NCBI RefSeq assembly: GCF_016008875.1
Contig: NZ_JADTQG010000016.1
Coordinates: forward strand, 62,001-126,000
DNA from: Ectopseudomonas mendocina
GTDB taxonomy: Bacteria > Pseudomonadota > Gammaproteobacteria > Pseudomonadales > Pseudomonadaceae
Length of the DNA stretch: 64,000 bases
Reading direction: 5' to 3'
Position numbers and translations under genes: made by a program. Positions 27,471 through 33,895 of this stretch are shown here, one piece after another (the stretch's first letter is position 1; each line of letters starts with the position of its first letter). Below the pieces are notes generated by a model. That model was not told the DNA's origin and did not search any database. It saw nothing but the letters and a program-made list of their open reading frames with translations.

Positions 27471-27688
27471 CCTAACGTTGAGGAGTCGCCACCGTCCTTC
27501 TCACGGGATTGGGTGGCGACTGTACGCGGGGTGAGAAACCGGGACGTTAGGCACCCGGCCACGCCGAAGCGTGCCCGCGCACAGCCGCCATAAAACACGG
27601 GCAACAAAAAAGCGCCGTGTCTGGGCTTGGCGCTTGTGCGCCTAACGATGATCGGGTTCTCACGCCCGGCCACGGGATTGACCGTGAC
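27471..27688 (-). ncRNA. C4/cI-like antisense RNA immunity region
   Basis: Read on the minus strand: target copy A carries GTGAGAA (27663-27657) and CGTTAGGCGC (27647-27638). A terminator follows, then an antisense block GCCTAACGTCCCGGTTTCTC (27552-27533) ending in AC. Target copy C then carries GTGAGAA (27504-27498) and ACGTTAGG (27478-27471). The antisense block complements both blocks of A and C. In C the second block overlaps the ribosome site of the next gene, and GTCGCCACC/GGTGGCGAC adds a local stem. This A-antisense-C order is that of phage P1/P7 c4 and satellite P4 cI. RNA processing and function are inferred. Confidence 0.7.
27605..27635 (-). terminator. Intrinsic terminator inside the RNA switch
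   Basis: Minus strand: AGCGCC-loop-GGCGCT followed by TTTTTG. It lies directly after target copy A, so pairing at A could change its folding. P4's immunity region likewise links antisense pairing to early termination. Confidence 0.75.
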
Positions 27689-27694
27689 GGGTGA

Positions 27695-27723
27695 ACGATA
27701 GCGCCGGGATGGGGGAAGTGCAA
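27695..27723 (-). promoter_or_regulatory. Candidate promoter for the RNA switch and small-gene operon
   Basis: Minus strand: TTGCAC, 17-bp spacer, TATCGT. The -10 is fair and the -35 weak. It would start transcription near 27688, just upstream of target copy A. Found by eye; a start further upstream is possible. Confidence 0.35.
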
Positions 27724-27729
27724 GCTGAC

Positions 27730-27969
27730 TCATTGCAGCACCTCCGGAGCGTCATGCACCTGAATCTTCATTGCGTTCACTGCGTTGATGATCACCTCTC
27801 GGGGAACACCGGCTGAGGTGATCATCGCTGCCGCAGCCATGAACACGGCGAATGCCACGACCTCAGTCGGCACGCTCTTGTGATCGGCGTAGCCGACCAT
27901 GGCCGGCACTAGGTCATCCATCAGGAAGCTGGCGTGATCTTCCAGTTTGTAGTCGTCATAGAGGTTCAT
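27730..27969 (-). CDS. Small element protein of unknown function
   Basis: 79 residues, MNLYDDYKLEDHASFLMDDL, with a hydrophobic helix in the middle (VVAFAVFMAAAAMITSAGVP) that could be a membrane segment or a buried core. It overlaps the KilA-N gene by four bases and is the last gene before the antisense-RNA region. Confidence 0.65.
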   Translation of the reverse strand: MNLYDDYKLEDHASFLMDDLVPAMVGYADHKSVPTEVVAFAVFMAAAAMITSAGVPREVIINAVNAMKIQVHDAPEVLQ

Positions 27970-28709
27970 GCAGCGCTCCTCCCGATCCGCTTGCTGAGCA
28001 ACTGCTGCACGTACTGCAGGAGGTTTGTTTTCCGCTCGCCATAGGCCAGGCCCTGGCCAATCAGCACCGAGTCGCGTAACTCGACCAGAGTGATGATTTC
28101 CAGCTCATGCGCCGTGAGCTGGTCGCGATCGCGGCCGGCGAATGTGCCGGTAATCACCTCATTGATGAGCCTGGCTTCGTTGATGAAGTGGTGCCGCTGG
28201 GGCGTCTTGCCTTGCGCCTCGCAGTTCAGCGCCAGCGCGTCGCACAGGCCGCGATAGCCGAGAGAGGCTTCACGGCGGGCGCTGTTCCAGCTCTGGCCAC
28301 CACCGTGCAGCAGATCCTCGATGCGCAAGTCGCACCAGACTGCGAAGTCGACATTCAGCCAGCGGGCAAACGCTACGGCCAGCTTCGGATGCAGCCATGT
28401 GCCGCCACCTGTTGCAGGTGCGCCGCGCTTGACTGCCACCAAGCCCGCACAACTGCTCAATTCGGGGCGGAAATCGGATTTACCTCCCGCCACTTTCTGG
28501 CTGGCTTTTCTGGCCGAGAACTTGGGCTCGAAAGGAATGCCGAGATGATTTGCCAGGGCGCGCATATATCCCTCGGTTTCATGTAGGCGTAGCCAGTCGC
28601 GTGGCTCGCGACCGAATCGCGCAGCAATTTCCGTCGCGTGCAGCCAACCATCACCGCTGAACCTTACCGGCCGGTTTTCGTAGTCGAAGGGAACAATGCG
28701 GGCGCTCAT
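27966..28709 (-). CDS. KilA-N domain protein
   Basis: 247 residues. The N-terminal 110 residues fit KilA-N: RFSGDGWLHATEIAARFG (the W-x-N/H-A-T-E helix), a variable middle, then GGGTWLHPKLAVAFARWLNVDFAVWCD, the hallmark W-x-H-P-x-L-A. The C-terminal half is helical with the segment HHFINEARLINEVITGTFAG, common in phage antirepressor or regulatory partners. KilA-N proteins bind DNA and are frequent in temperate phages and satellites, where they modulate lysogeny or replication. The target here is unknown. It overlaps both neighbours by four bases. Confidence 0.88.
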   Translation of the reverse strand: MSARIVPFDYENRPVRFSGDGWLHATEIAARFGREPRDWLRLHETEGYMRALANHLGIPFEPKFSARKASQKVAGGKSDFRPELSSCAGLVAVKRGAPATGGGTWLHPKLAVAFARWLNVDFAVWCDLRIEDLLHGGGQSWNSARREASLGYRGLCDALALNCEAQGKTPQRHHFINEARLINEVITGTFAGRDRDQLTAHELEIITLVELRDSVLIGQGLAYGERKTNLLQYVQQLLSKRIGRSAA

Positions 28710-29008
28710 GCTGCCACCTTCGGGGCGTTGGTGCCCAGGTAATAGGTGGCCACCCGGTGGTGTAAGCGCCCTTGATCATCCTTCAGCACACCCAAGTGGG
28801 TGGCAATTTTGTAGCCCCTGGCGCGCAGTTCAAAGATGCGGGCACCCGGTCGAAGGACGTTCAGCAGCCGAATGGCCTCGAAGGTGTTTATCGAGCCGTG
28901 CTCTCGTAGATAGGCCAGTAGACGGGCGCGTTGAGCGCTTCCACTGGTATCATGCAGGGGCGTTTTCTTGGGGCTGGCCTGTTGGTCGGCCTTTTTCTTG
29001 TCCGTCAT
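28706..29008 (-). CDS. Winged-helix regulator-like protein
   Basis: 100 residues. A basic N-terminal tail (MTDKKKADQQASPKKTP) leads into a compact winged helix: SAQRARLLAYLREHGSINTFEAIRLLNVLRPGARIFELRARGY, the pattern annotated as helix-turn-helix in many phage accessory regions, and a wing that ends HHRVATYYLG. It is one base from the AlpA-type gene and overlaps the KilA-N gene, so the three form a regulatory cassette. Confidence 0.8.
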   Translation of the reverse strand: MTDKKKADQQASPKKTPLHDTSGSAQRARLLAYLREHGSINTFEAIRLLNVLRPGARIFELRARGYKIATHLGVLKDDQGRLHHRVATYYLGTNAPKVAA

Positions 29009-29233
29009 TTAGGCGGCCTCCCCACGACCTGCGGCGATACGCTCCTCGCACCAGGCGATGACCTCGCCTTCGTCCCAGACTACAGACTTAGGGCCAAGAT
29101 GGATTTGGCGCGGGAAGGTGCCTTTGGCAATGCGGCGGTAGATCTCGGTGCAGGACAGGCCGACCATTGCTTCGACCGCTGGACGCTTGATAAAGCGGCG
29201 GGGTGGTTGAGTGTTGCTGTTCTTGGCTGCCAT
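29009..29233 (-). CDS. AlpA family transcriptional regulator
   Basis: 74 residues, MAAKNSNTQPPRRFIKRPAV. The MerR-like helix-turn-helix EAMVGLSCTEIYRRIAKGTFP followed by PKSVVWDEGEVIAWCEERIA is the AlpA family hallmark. AlpA-type proteins activate integrase or excision functions in cryptic prophages and are typical first genes of Gram-negative phage-inducible islands and P4-like satellites (Vis). It is the first gene of the regulatory cassette and sits behind a palindromic upstream region. Confidence 0.92.
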   Translation of the reverse strand: MAAKNSNTQPPRRFIKRPAVEAMVGLSCTEIYRRIAKGTFPRQIHLGPKSVVWDEGEVIAWCEERIAAGRGEAA

Positions 29234-29278
29234 CGTCTGCGCCCCCCTGGGCGTGCTTGGTTACGATGGCTATGGATT

Positions 29279-29358
29279 AAATACATCGGTTCGGTGTATT
29301 TCGATCCATGTTTGTACAGCCTAAAAGCTCCGGAAACTTTTGGGTGAAGAAAGTTTCC
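29279..29358. promoter_or_regulatory. Palindromes upstream of the AlpA-type gene
   Basis: AAATACA-9 bp-TGTATTT (29279-29301) is a perfect 7-bp inverted repeat about 45 bp upstream of the AlpA-type start codon, a good operator candidate. GGAAACTTT-9 bp-AAAGTTTCC (29332-29358) is a perfect 9-bp inverted repeat just past the stop of the cargo gene. It lacks a clear T run, so it could be a weak terminator or a second operator. Confidence 0.5.
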
Positions 29359-29372
29359 GCGCCGCTCGACCT

Positions 29373-30233
29373 CTACTCACCAGGCTCCTCAAGAGCCGCC
29401 AGCTCTTTTAGCTCCCTGAGGCTCTTCATCAAGTGTTTTGCCAGCGGAGCGATAGTTTTGCGCAGATTATCCTCTCCTTGGTCGTAGCTACTGATTGCGG
29501 CACTCATTACCCTGTCAGGTATGCGGGAGTCTGTTTCCATTTCCCATATGAGTAAATCGAGATATGGAAGAAGTCCGTAACGGTGCCAGCGCTCATAGGC
29601 GGGGCGTTTGGGTTGCTTATGCAGCGGAAATTCTGTTCTAACGAGCTTCAGCCAGCGATCAAATGCCTGTTTTATCACAGCGTCGCTGGCACCAAGATCT
29701 ATGGACAGAACGGATGCGCCACCGATATTGATAGGCTTTTCAGCCAGTGTCCCGTCGACAGAAAAGCTGCCTCCGAACCGGTTATCCAAGATGTCCCAGC
29801 GTTTCTTGGTGTCAGATACCGATGTTTTATCTGAGCAGTCAGAAAGTGCCTGGTGGAGCAAATCGTGCATTGTTAGGTGGCGAACAGGACTGTAAGCCTC
29901 CGAAACAGGAACACTCATCAATCCTCCTCGGTAGGACGTGAGAATTGGTGCCTTCTTGCCATGGACTATGCAGGCGGAGGTCATGTCTTGCCGCTTTACA
30001 GGAGATGAACGTAGATATTTCGCACGGTCATGAACGGCCTTTCTCCAAAAAGACCAGTTCTCTGGGGTTGGGGAGAGGAGATTGTCGGTTGGATATACGG
30101 GGTTGCTAACCAGAAGTTGCTGACGAAATGAAAGCTCGCGAAGCCACTCGGCGGCTTTGAATGATTCAAGCTCAGCGTATTTATTGAGGTCAAACCACTC
30201 CGGTAAGTCCTCTACTCGCTCGATTTTTATCAT
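29373..30233 (-). CDS. AT-rich cargo gene, DUF6387-like protein
   Basis: 286 residues, MIKIERVEDLPEWFDLNKYA. I recall this opening (LPEWFDLxKY ... AAEWLRELSFRQQLL) from the uncharacterised family DUF6387 of integrated elements; no search was possible. The protein is soluble, without signal peptide or membrane segment, and no catalytic motif stands out. The gene is clearly AT-richer than its neighbours and sits between integrase and the AlpA-type gene, where satellites often carry swappable cargo such as phage defence. That role is a hypothesis. Confidence 0.65.
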   Translation of the reverse strand: MIKIERVEDLPEWFDLNKYAELESFKAAEWLRELSFRQQLLVSNPVYPTDNLLSPTPENWSFWRKAVHDRAKYLRSSPVKRQDMTSACIVHGKKAPILTSYRGGLMSVPVSEAYSPVRHLTMHDLLHQALSDCSDKTSVSDTKKRWDILDNRFGGSFSVDGTLAEKPINIGGASVLSIDLGASDAVIKQAFDRWLKLVRTEFPLHKQPKRPAYERWHRYGLLPYLDLLIWEMETDSRIPDRVMSAAISSYDQGEDNLRKTIAPLAKHLMKSLRELKELAALEEPGE

Positions 30234-30334
30234 GCGTGTCCCTTCCCAGGAGCCCCACTGACAAACAGATCAACCAGCCAGGCGGGTGGGAAATCCGCTT
30301 TTCGCCCCGTCGGGCTAGGCTGGCCAATCAACCT

Positions 30335-31567
30335 CTACGCCTTGCGCTTGATGCTCACCACGTTGGCGCCAGTGCGCATTGCGTCTATCGAATCGGCCCA
30401 GGCCTGCATCATTTCCCGGCGCTGCTCGAAGTAGGTGGCGTGGTTGTAGGTGTCGCGGATTTCGTCTTGGTCGCCATGCGCGAGCTGGCGCTCGATCCAG
30501 TCGCGATTGTAGCCGCGGCCGTTCAGCTCGGTGCTGAGCAGGTGGCGGAAGCCGTGGCCGGTCTGGCGATCCTTGTAGCCGATCGACTGCAGGGCCAGGT
30601 TCACGGTGTTTTCGCTCATGGGGCGGCTGGTGTCGTGCCGGCCGGCGAACACCAGCGGGTACTTGCCGGTGAGCTGCTGGAGCTGGCGCAGGATGGCCAC
30701 GGCCTGGCGGGGGAGGGGGACGATGTGCGGGCGGCGTGCCTTCATCCGCTCCTTGGGGATCGTCCATGTCGCGGCGTCGAGGTCGAACTCGGCCCAGGGC
30801 GCGGCGCGCAGCTCGCCCGGGCGAACGGCGGTCAGGGCCAGCAACTGGATGGCGCTACGGGTGAGAGTGTGGATCTTGGCCGTCTCGAGCTTGTCGAGTA
30901 GCTCGGGGAGCTCGGCGAACGAGACGTGCGGGTGATGCTTGGTCTCCGGCGGTTGGGCCGCGATCACATCCAGATCGGTGGCCGGATTGTGCTCGATCAC
31001 GCCCTTGGCCAGGCCGTAGCGGAAGATCTGGTTCAGCCACTGGCGGGTTTTCTTGGCGACGTTGTGTGCGCCGCGGCTTTCGATCTTGCGGATCAGTGCC
31101 ACCAAGTCGGGTCGGGTTACAGCATCGAAGGGCTTTCTGCCGAGGGCTGGCAGCAGGTCTGATTCGAGGTAGGCGAGTGCCTTCGCTGCCGTGGATGGCG
31201 CCCAGCGCGGGGTACGGTATCGATGCCATTCCCGGGCCAGGGCCTCGAAGGTCAGCACCTCGGCCTGCAATGCCAGCTTGTCCGCTTTCTTCAGCTCGCC
31301 AGGGTCGATGCCTTCGGCAAGCTGCTGGCGTGCTTCATCCCGGCGGCGGCGCGCCTGTTGTAGGGGCACGGCAGGATATGCCCCTACGGCCAGACGTTTC
31401 TCCTTGCCCGCATAACGGTACTTGAGGCGCCAGAGCTTCGAGCCGTTGGGCATTACCTCAAGATACAGCCCCTGGCCATCAGTGAGCTTGTAGGCCTTAT
31501 CTCTGGGCTTGGCCACCTTGATGGCGGTATCGGTCAGCGGCGTGGCTTTGCGGGGCATCTCGGGCAC
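30335..31567 (-). CDS. int: P4-type tyrosine recombinase (integrase)
   Basis: 410 residues, MPEMPRKATPLTDTAIKVAK (an ATG three codons later is possible). It has the P4-integrase N-terminal DUF4102 arm-binding domain (KPRDKAYKLTDGQGLYLEV), the core-binding domain (WAPSTAAKALAYLESDLLPA) and the catalytic domain. In the latter, Arg lies in TAVRPGELR, H-x-x-R in GHGFRHLLS, and the Tyr in DTYNHATYFEQRR, after a His ten residues before. It starts 166 bp from the tRNA-Leu 3' end, which is therefore the expected target. Confidence 0.95.
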   Translation of the reverse strand: MPEMPRKATPLTDTAIKVAKPRDKAYKLTDGQGLYLEVMPNGSKLWRLKYRYAGKEKRLAVGAYPAVPLQQARRRRDEARQQLAEGIDPGELKKADKLALQAEVLTFEALAREWHRYRTPRWAPSTAAKALAYLESDLLPALGRKPFDAVTRPDLVALIRKIESRGAHNVAKKTRQWLNQIFRYGLAKGVIEHNPATDLDVIAAQPPETKHHPHVSFAELPELLDKLETAKIHTLTRSAIQLLALTAVRPGELRAAPWAEFDLDAATWTIPKERMKARRPHIVPLPRQAVAILRQLQQLTGKYPLVFAGRHDTSRPMSENTVNLALQSIGYKDRQTGHGFRHLLSTELNGRGYNRDWIERQLAHGDQDEIRDTYNHATYFEQRREMMQAWADSIDAMRTGANVVSIKRKA

Positions 31568-31571
31568 TCCG

Positions 31572-31622
31572 TAGGGGCATGAAACATGACCTAACTGGGA
31601 ATGCCCCTAACGATGCCCCTAA
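31572..31622. other. Right-end putative integrase arm sites
   Basis: TGCCCCTAA occurs at 31602-31610 and 31614-31622 with the same 12-bp period and flanks as the pair at 18302-18322, and inverted as TAGGGGCA at 31572-31579. A further inverted pair TAGGGGCA/TGCCCCTA lies inside the integrase gene at 31361-31386 and may be chance or an extra site. Confidence 0.65.
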
Positions 31623-31660
31623 AACTTTGGGCTTGCAAGGGTGGTTTGGGGAAGTTTGGA

Positions 31661-31692
31661 AAATAAAAAACCGGCTCAGAGGCCGGTTTTAT
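31661..31692 (-). terminator. Element-supplied terminator for tRNA-Leu
   Basis: AAAACCGGC-TCAGAG-GCCGGTTTT with an A-rich flank on the left (T run on the minus strand). It lies 40 bp beyond the tRNA 3' end and inside the element, replacing the native terminator now found at 18184. Confidence 0.75.
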
Positions 31693-31732
31693 TGGGTTCT
31701 TGGTACTTCGTGGAACTACCTGAACCTTGTAT

Positions 31733-31752
31733 GTGGTGCCCCGGGGGAGACT
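31733..31752. other. attR: integration site at the tRNA-Leu 3' end
   Basis: GTGGTGCCCCGGGGGAGACT covers the CCA, acceptor arm and part of the T arm of tRNA-Leu. It repeats 18224-18242 with one extra C. The tRNA is kept whole because the element brings back its 3' end. Confidence 0.85.
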
Positions 31753-31818
31753 CGAACTCCCACTCCTTTCGAAAACGGATTTTGAATCCGCCGCGTCTAC
31801 CGATTCCGCCACCGGGGC
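31734..31818 (-). tRNA. tRNA-Leu (anticodon CAA)
   Basis: 85 nt including an encoded CCA. The acceptor arms GCCCCGG and CCGGGGC pair perfectly. The anticodon stem-loop is GCGGA-TTCAAAA-TCCGT with CAA in the loop, a long variable arm as in class II tRNAs follows, and the T loop is GTTCGAGTC. tRNA-Leu(CAA) reads UUG codons and is a common integration site (leuX in enterics). It is followed inward by the integrated element. Confidence 0.97.
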
Positions 31819-31831
31819 ACGATGGCGGCGC

Positions 31832-31860
31832 AGTATAGGGATGCACCTTGCGCCGGTCAA
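31832..31860 (-). promoter_or_regulatory. tRNA-Leu promoter
   Basis: Minus strand: TTGACC, 17-bp spacer, TATACT, ending 13 bp before the mature 5' end. It is close to the sigma-70 consensus, as expected for a stable RNA gene. Confidence 0.8.
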
Positions 31861-32023
31861 TCGGCGTTAATGCGGTAATTGGCTATCGATGCGTTCCTGC
31901 ACTGGCGGCCAATGGCAGTGATGATGGCGCCCGGCTTTTATATTGCGGTTGCGGCTAGAATCGCGCTGTCATCAAGATTGCCGAGTATGGCACTTATATA
32001 AATGACCTCGGGGTGAGGCGGTC

Positions 32024-32809
32024 GTGGGAGAAGGTGTTATCAAAGGATTGTGCCGGGTGCTCGTCACGGGTCTGCTGCTCGTGCCTATCGCTAGGGCCGA
32101 CACCCTGACCTATGCCGTCACCGACGAAAGTTGGGCACCTTACTGGATAGTCGAGGGGGCTCGGGTTAGCGGCATCCTTCATGAGTTCATGCTCGCGCTG
32201 GATGAGCGCTTGCCGGAGTCGCTGCTAGCCAGCCACCCGTTGCCGCCGCTGCGGACGCAAAAGCTCTTTCGCGAGGGGCAGTTGCAGATCGAGTGTTGCG
32301 TCAGCAAGAGCTGGCGCAGTGACGCCGAACAAGTCGAGGTATCGGCGTGGACGGTGCCGGTGCTGGAAACCGAGGAGATGCTGATTTTTCCTCCCGGCAA
32401 GGATTTCCCCTACAGTCATCTCCAGGATCTAGGTGGACGAGCCATCGCCACCGTGCGCGGCTATGGCTATGCCGGCAGCAACCACTTTCAGCGTAACGAT
32501 GGCGCCGATGTTCAGGCGCTGATCTACCGCGTTGCCCAGGGGCGCAGCGAGGCCGGCATCCTCGACCGCCTGGAGTGGCGCTATCTGCAATATATGGACG
32601 GGCAGTTGCGCGGGACTCGCTGGCAGGTGGAGGAGGGGCCGACGATTCATCGCTCTCAATTGCGTTTGCGCCTGCACCGAGATCGGCTGGGGCGGCTCGA
32701 GGCGGTCAATGCCGCCATCCGCTCGCTGCAGAACGATGGCACCCTGGCGCGGATCGTCGCCAAGTATGCACCGCAGCCTCACGTGGTCGGACAGGGGGAA
32801 ATCCGGTAA
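32024..32809 (+). CDS. Periplasmic solute-binding protein (family 3-like), orphan
   Basis: 261 residues from a GTG at 32024, preceded by GAGG. A signal peptide (GLCRVLVTGLLLVPIARA, cut before DTLTYAV) leads into a two-lobed fold like SBP_bac_3 proteins: DTLTYAVTDESWAPYW, then a hinge region GGRAIATVRGYGYAGSNHF and an end ALIYRVAQGRSEAGILDRLE. The Cys pair IECCVSKSW is unusual. No ABC permease or ATPase is adjacent, so it may be a stand-alone sensor or binding protein. The ligand is not known. Confidence 0.8.
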   Translation: MGEGVIKGLCRVLVTGLLLVPIARADTLTYAVTDESWAPYWIVEGARVSGILHEFMLALDERLPESLLASHPLPPLRTQKLFREGQLQIECCVSKSWRSDAEQVEVSAWTVPVLETEEMLIFPPGKDFPYSHLQDLGGRAIATVRGYGYAGSNHFQRNDGADVQALIYRVAQGRSEAGILDRLEWRYLQYMDGQLRGTRWQVEEGPTIHRSQLRLRLHRDRLGRLEAVNAAIRSLQNDGTLARIVAKYAPQPHVVGQGEIR

Positions 32810-32849
32810 GCTTCGCCATCCTGCAGAAATACCCCCGCCGAATCGAATC

Positions 32850-33893
32850 ATGCGTGTTGCCGATTTTCACTTCGATCTGCCCGAGTCGCTGATCGCCCGT
32901 CACCCCCTGGCCGAGCGTCGTGCCAGTCGCCTGTTGCAGCTGGACGGCCCGAGTGGCGCGTTGCGTCATGGCCAGTTCACCGACGTGCTGGAGCAACTGC
33001 GCTCCGGTGATCTGATGGTGTTCAACAATACCCGGGTGATTCCGGCGCGCCTGTTCGGCCAGAAAGCGTCCGGCGGCAAGCTGGAGATACTGGTGGAGCG
33101 TGTGCTCGATCAGCACCGCGTGCTGGCCCATGTGCGCTCGAGCAAATCGCCCAAGCCGGGCTCGCAGATTCTCATCGAGGGCGGCGGCGAGGCCGAGATG
33201 GTCGCGCGCCACGATGCCCTGTTCGAGCTGCGTTTCGCCGAGCCGGTGCTGGCGTTGCTGGAGCGGGTCGGCCATATGCCGTTGCCGCCTTATATAGACA
33301 GGCCGGACGACGAAGCGGATCGCGAGCGTTATCAGACCGTCTACGCCGAGAAGGCGGGCGCAGTGGCTGCGCCGACCGCGGGGCTGCACTTCGATGACGA
33401 GTTGCTGGCGGCGATCCGTGCCAAGGGTGTGGAAACGGCATTCGTCACCCTGCATGTCGGCGCCGGTACCTTCCAGCCGGTGCGCGTGGAGCGCATCGAG
33501 GATCACCACATGCACAGCGAGTGGCTGGAAGTCGGCCAGGATGTCGTCGATGCCGTGGCGGCCTGCCGCGCCCGTGGCGGACGCGTGGTCGCCGTCGGCA
33601 CCACCAGTGTGCGTTCGCTGGAGACCGCGGCGCAGAGCGGCGAGCTGAAGCCGTTCAGCGGCGATACCGACATCTTCATCTACCCGGGGCGTCCGTTTCA
33701 TGTCGTCGACGCGCTGGTCACCAACTTCCATCTGCCCGAGTCGACCCTGCTGATGCTGGTGTCGGCCTTCGCCGGCTATGCCGAGACCATGGCCGCCTAT
33801 CGCGAGGCCGTGGCGCAGGGTTATCGCTTCTTCAGTTACGGTGATGCCATGTTCATCACCCGCAATCCCGCCGCGCGCGGGCCCGAGGTTTGA
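32850..33893 (+). CDS. queA: S-adenosylmethionine:tRNA ribosyltransferase-isomerase QueA
   Basis: 347 residues from the ATG at 32850 ([20 protein letters not shown]); the frame is open further upstream but not conserved there. QueA moves the ribosyl part of SAM onto preQ1 in tRNA wobble position 34, giving epoxyqueuosine. Family blocks are [61 protein letters not shown] and [21 protein letters not shown]-like [20 protein letters not shown]. It is two bases from tgt, which installs preQ1, so the two enzymes act in sequence. Confidence 0.97.
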   Translation: [347 protein letters not shown]

Positions 33894-33895
33894 GT

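Larger units (their letters stand above)
18224..31752. mobile_element. Integrated satellite-like element in tRNA-Leu(CAA), about 13.5 kb
   Basis: The borders are a near-perfect 19/20-bp repeat of the tRNA 3' end (18224-18242 and 31733-31752). Matched pairs of TGCCCCTAA sites lie inside both ends. All genes point leftward: P4-type integrase, AT-rich cargo gene, AlpA-type regulator, two further regulator-like proteins, an antisense-RNA-like segment, six tiny overlapping genes, a replication-type protein with iterons, two ejection-type virion proteins, and small DNA-binding proteins. No capsid, portal, terminase, tail, lysis or conjugation genes are visible, and the size is that of phage satellites. 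The backbone on either side is contiguous in related Pseudomonas. It could alternatively be a defective podovirus prophage. Confidence 0.85.
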
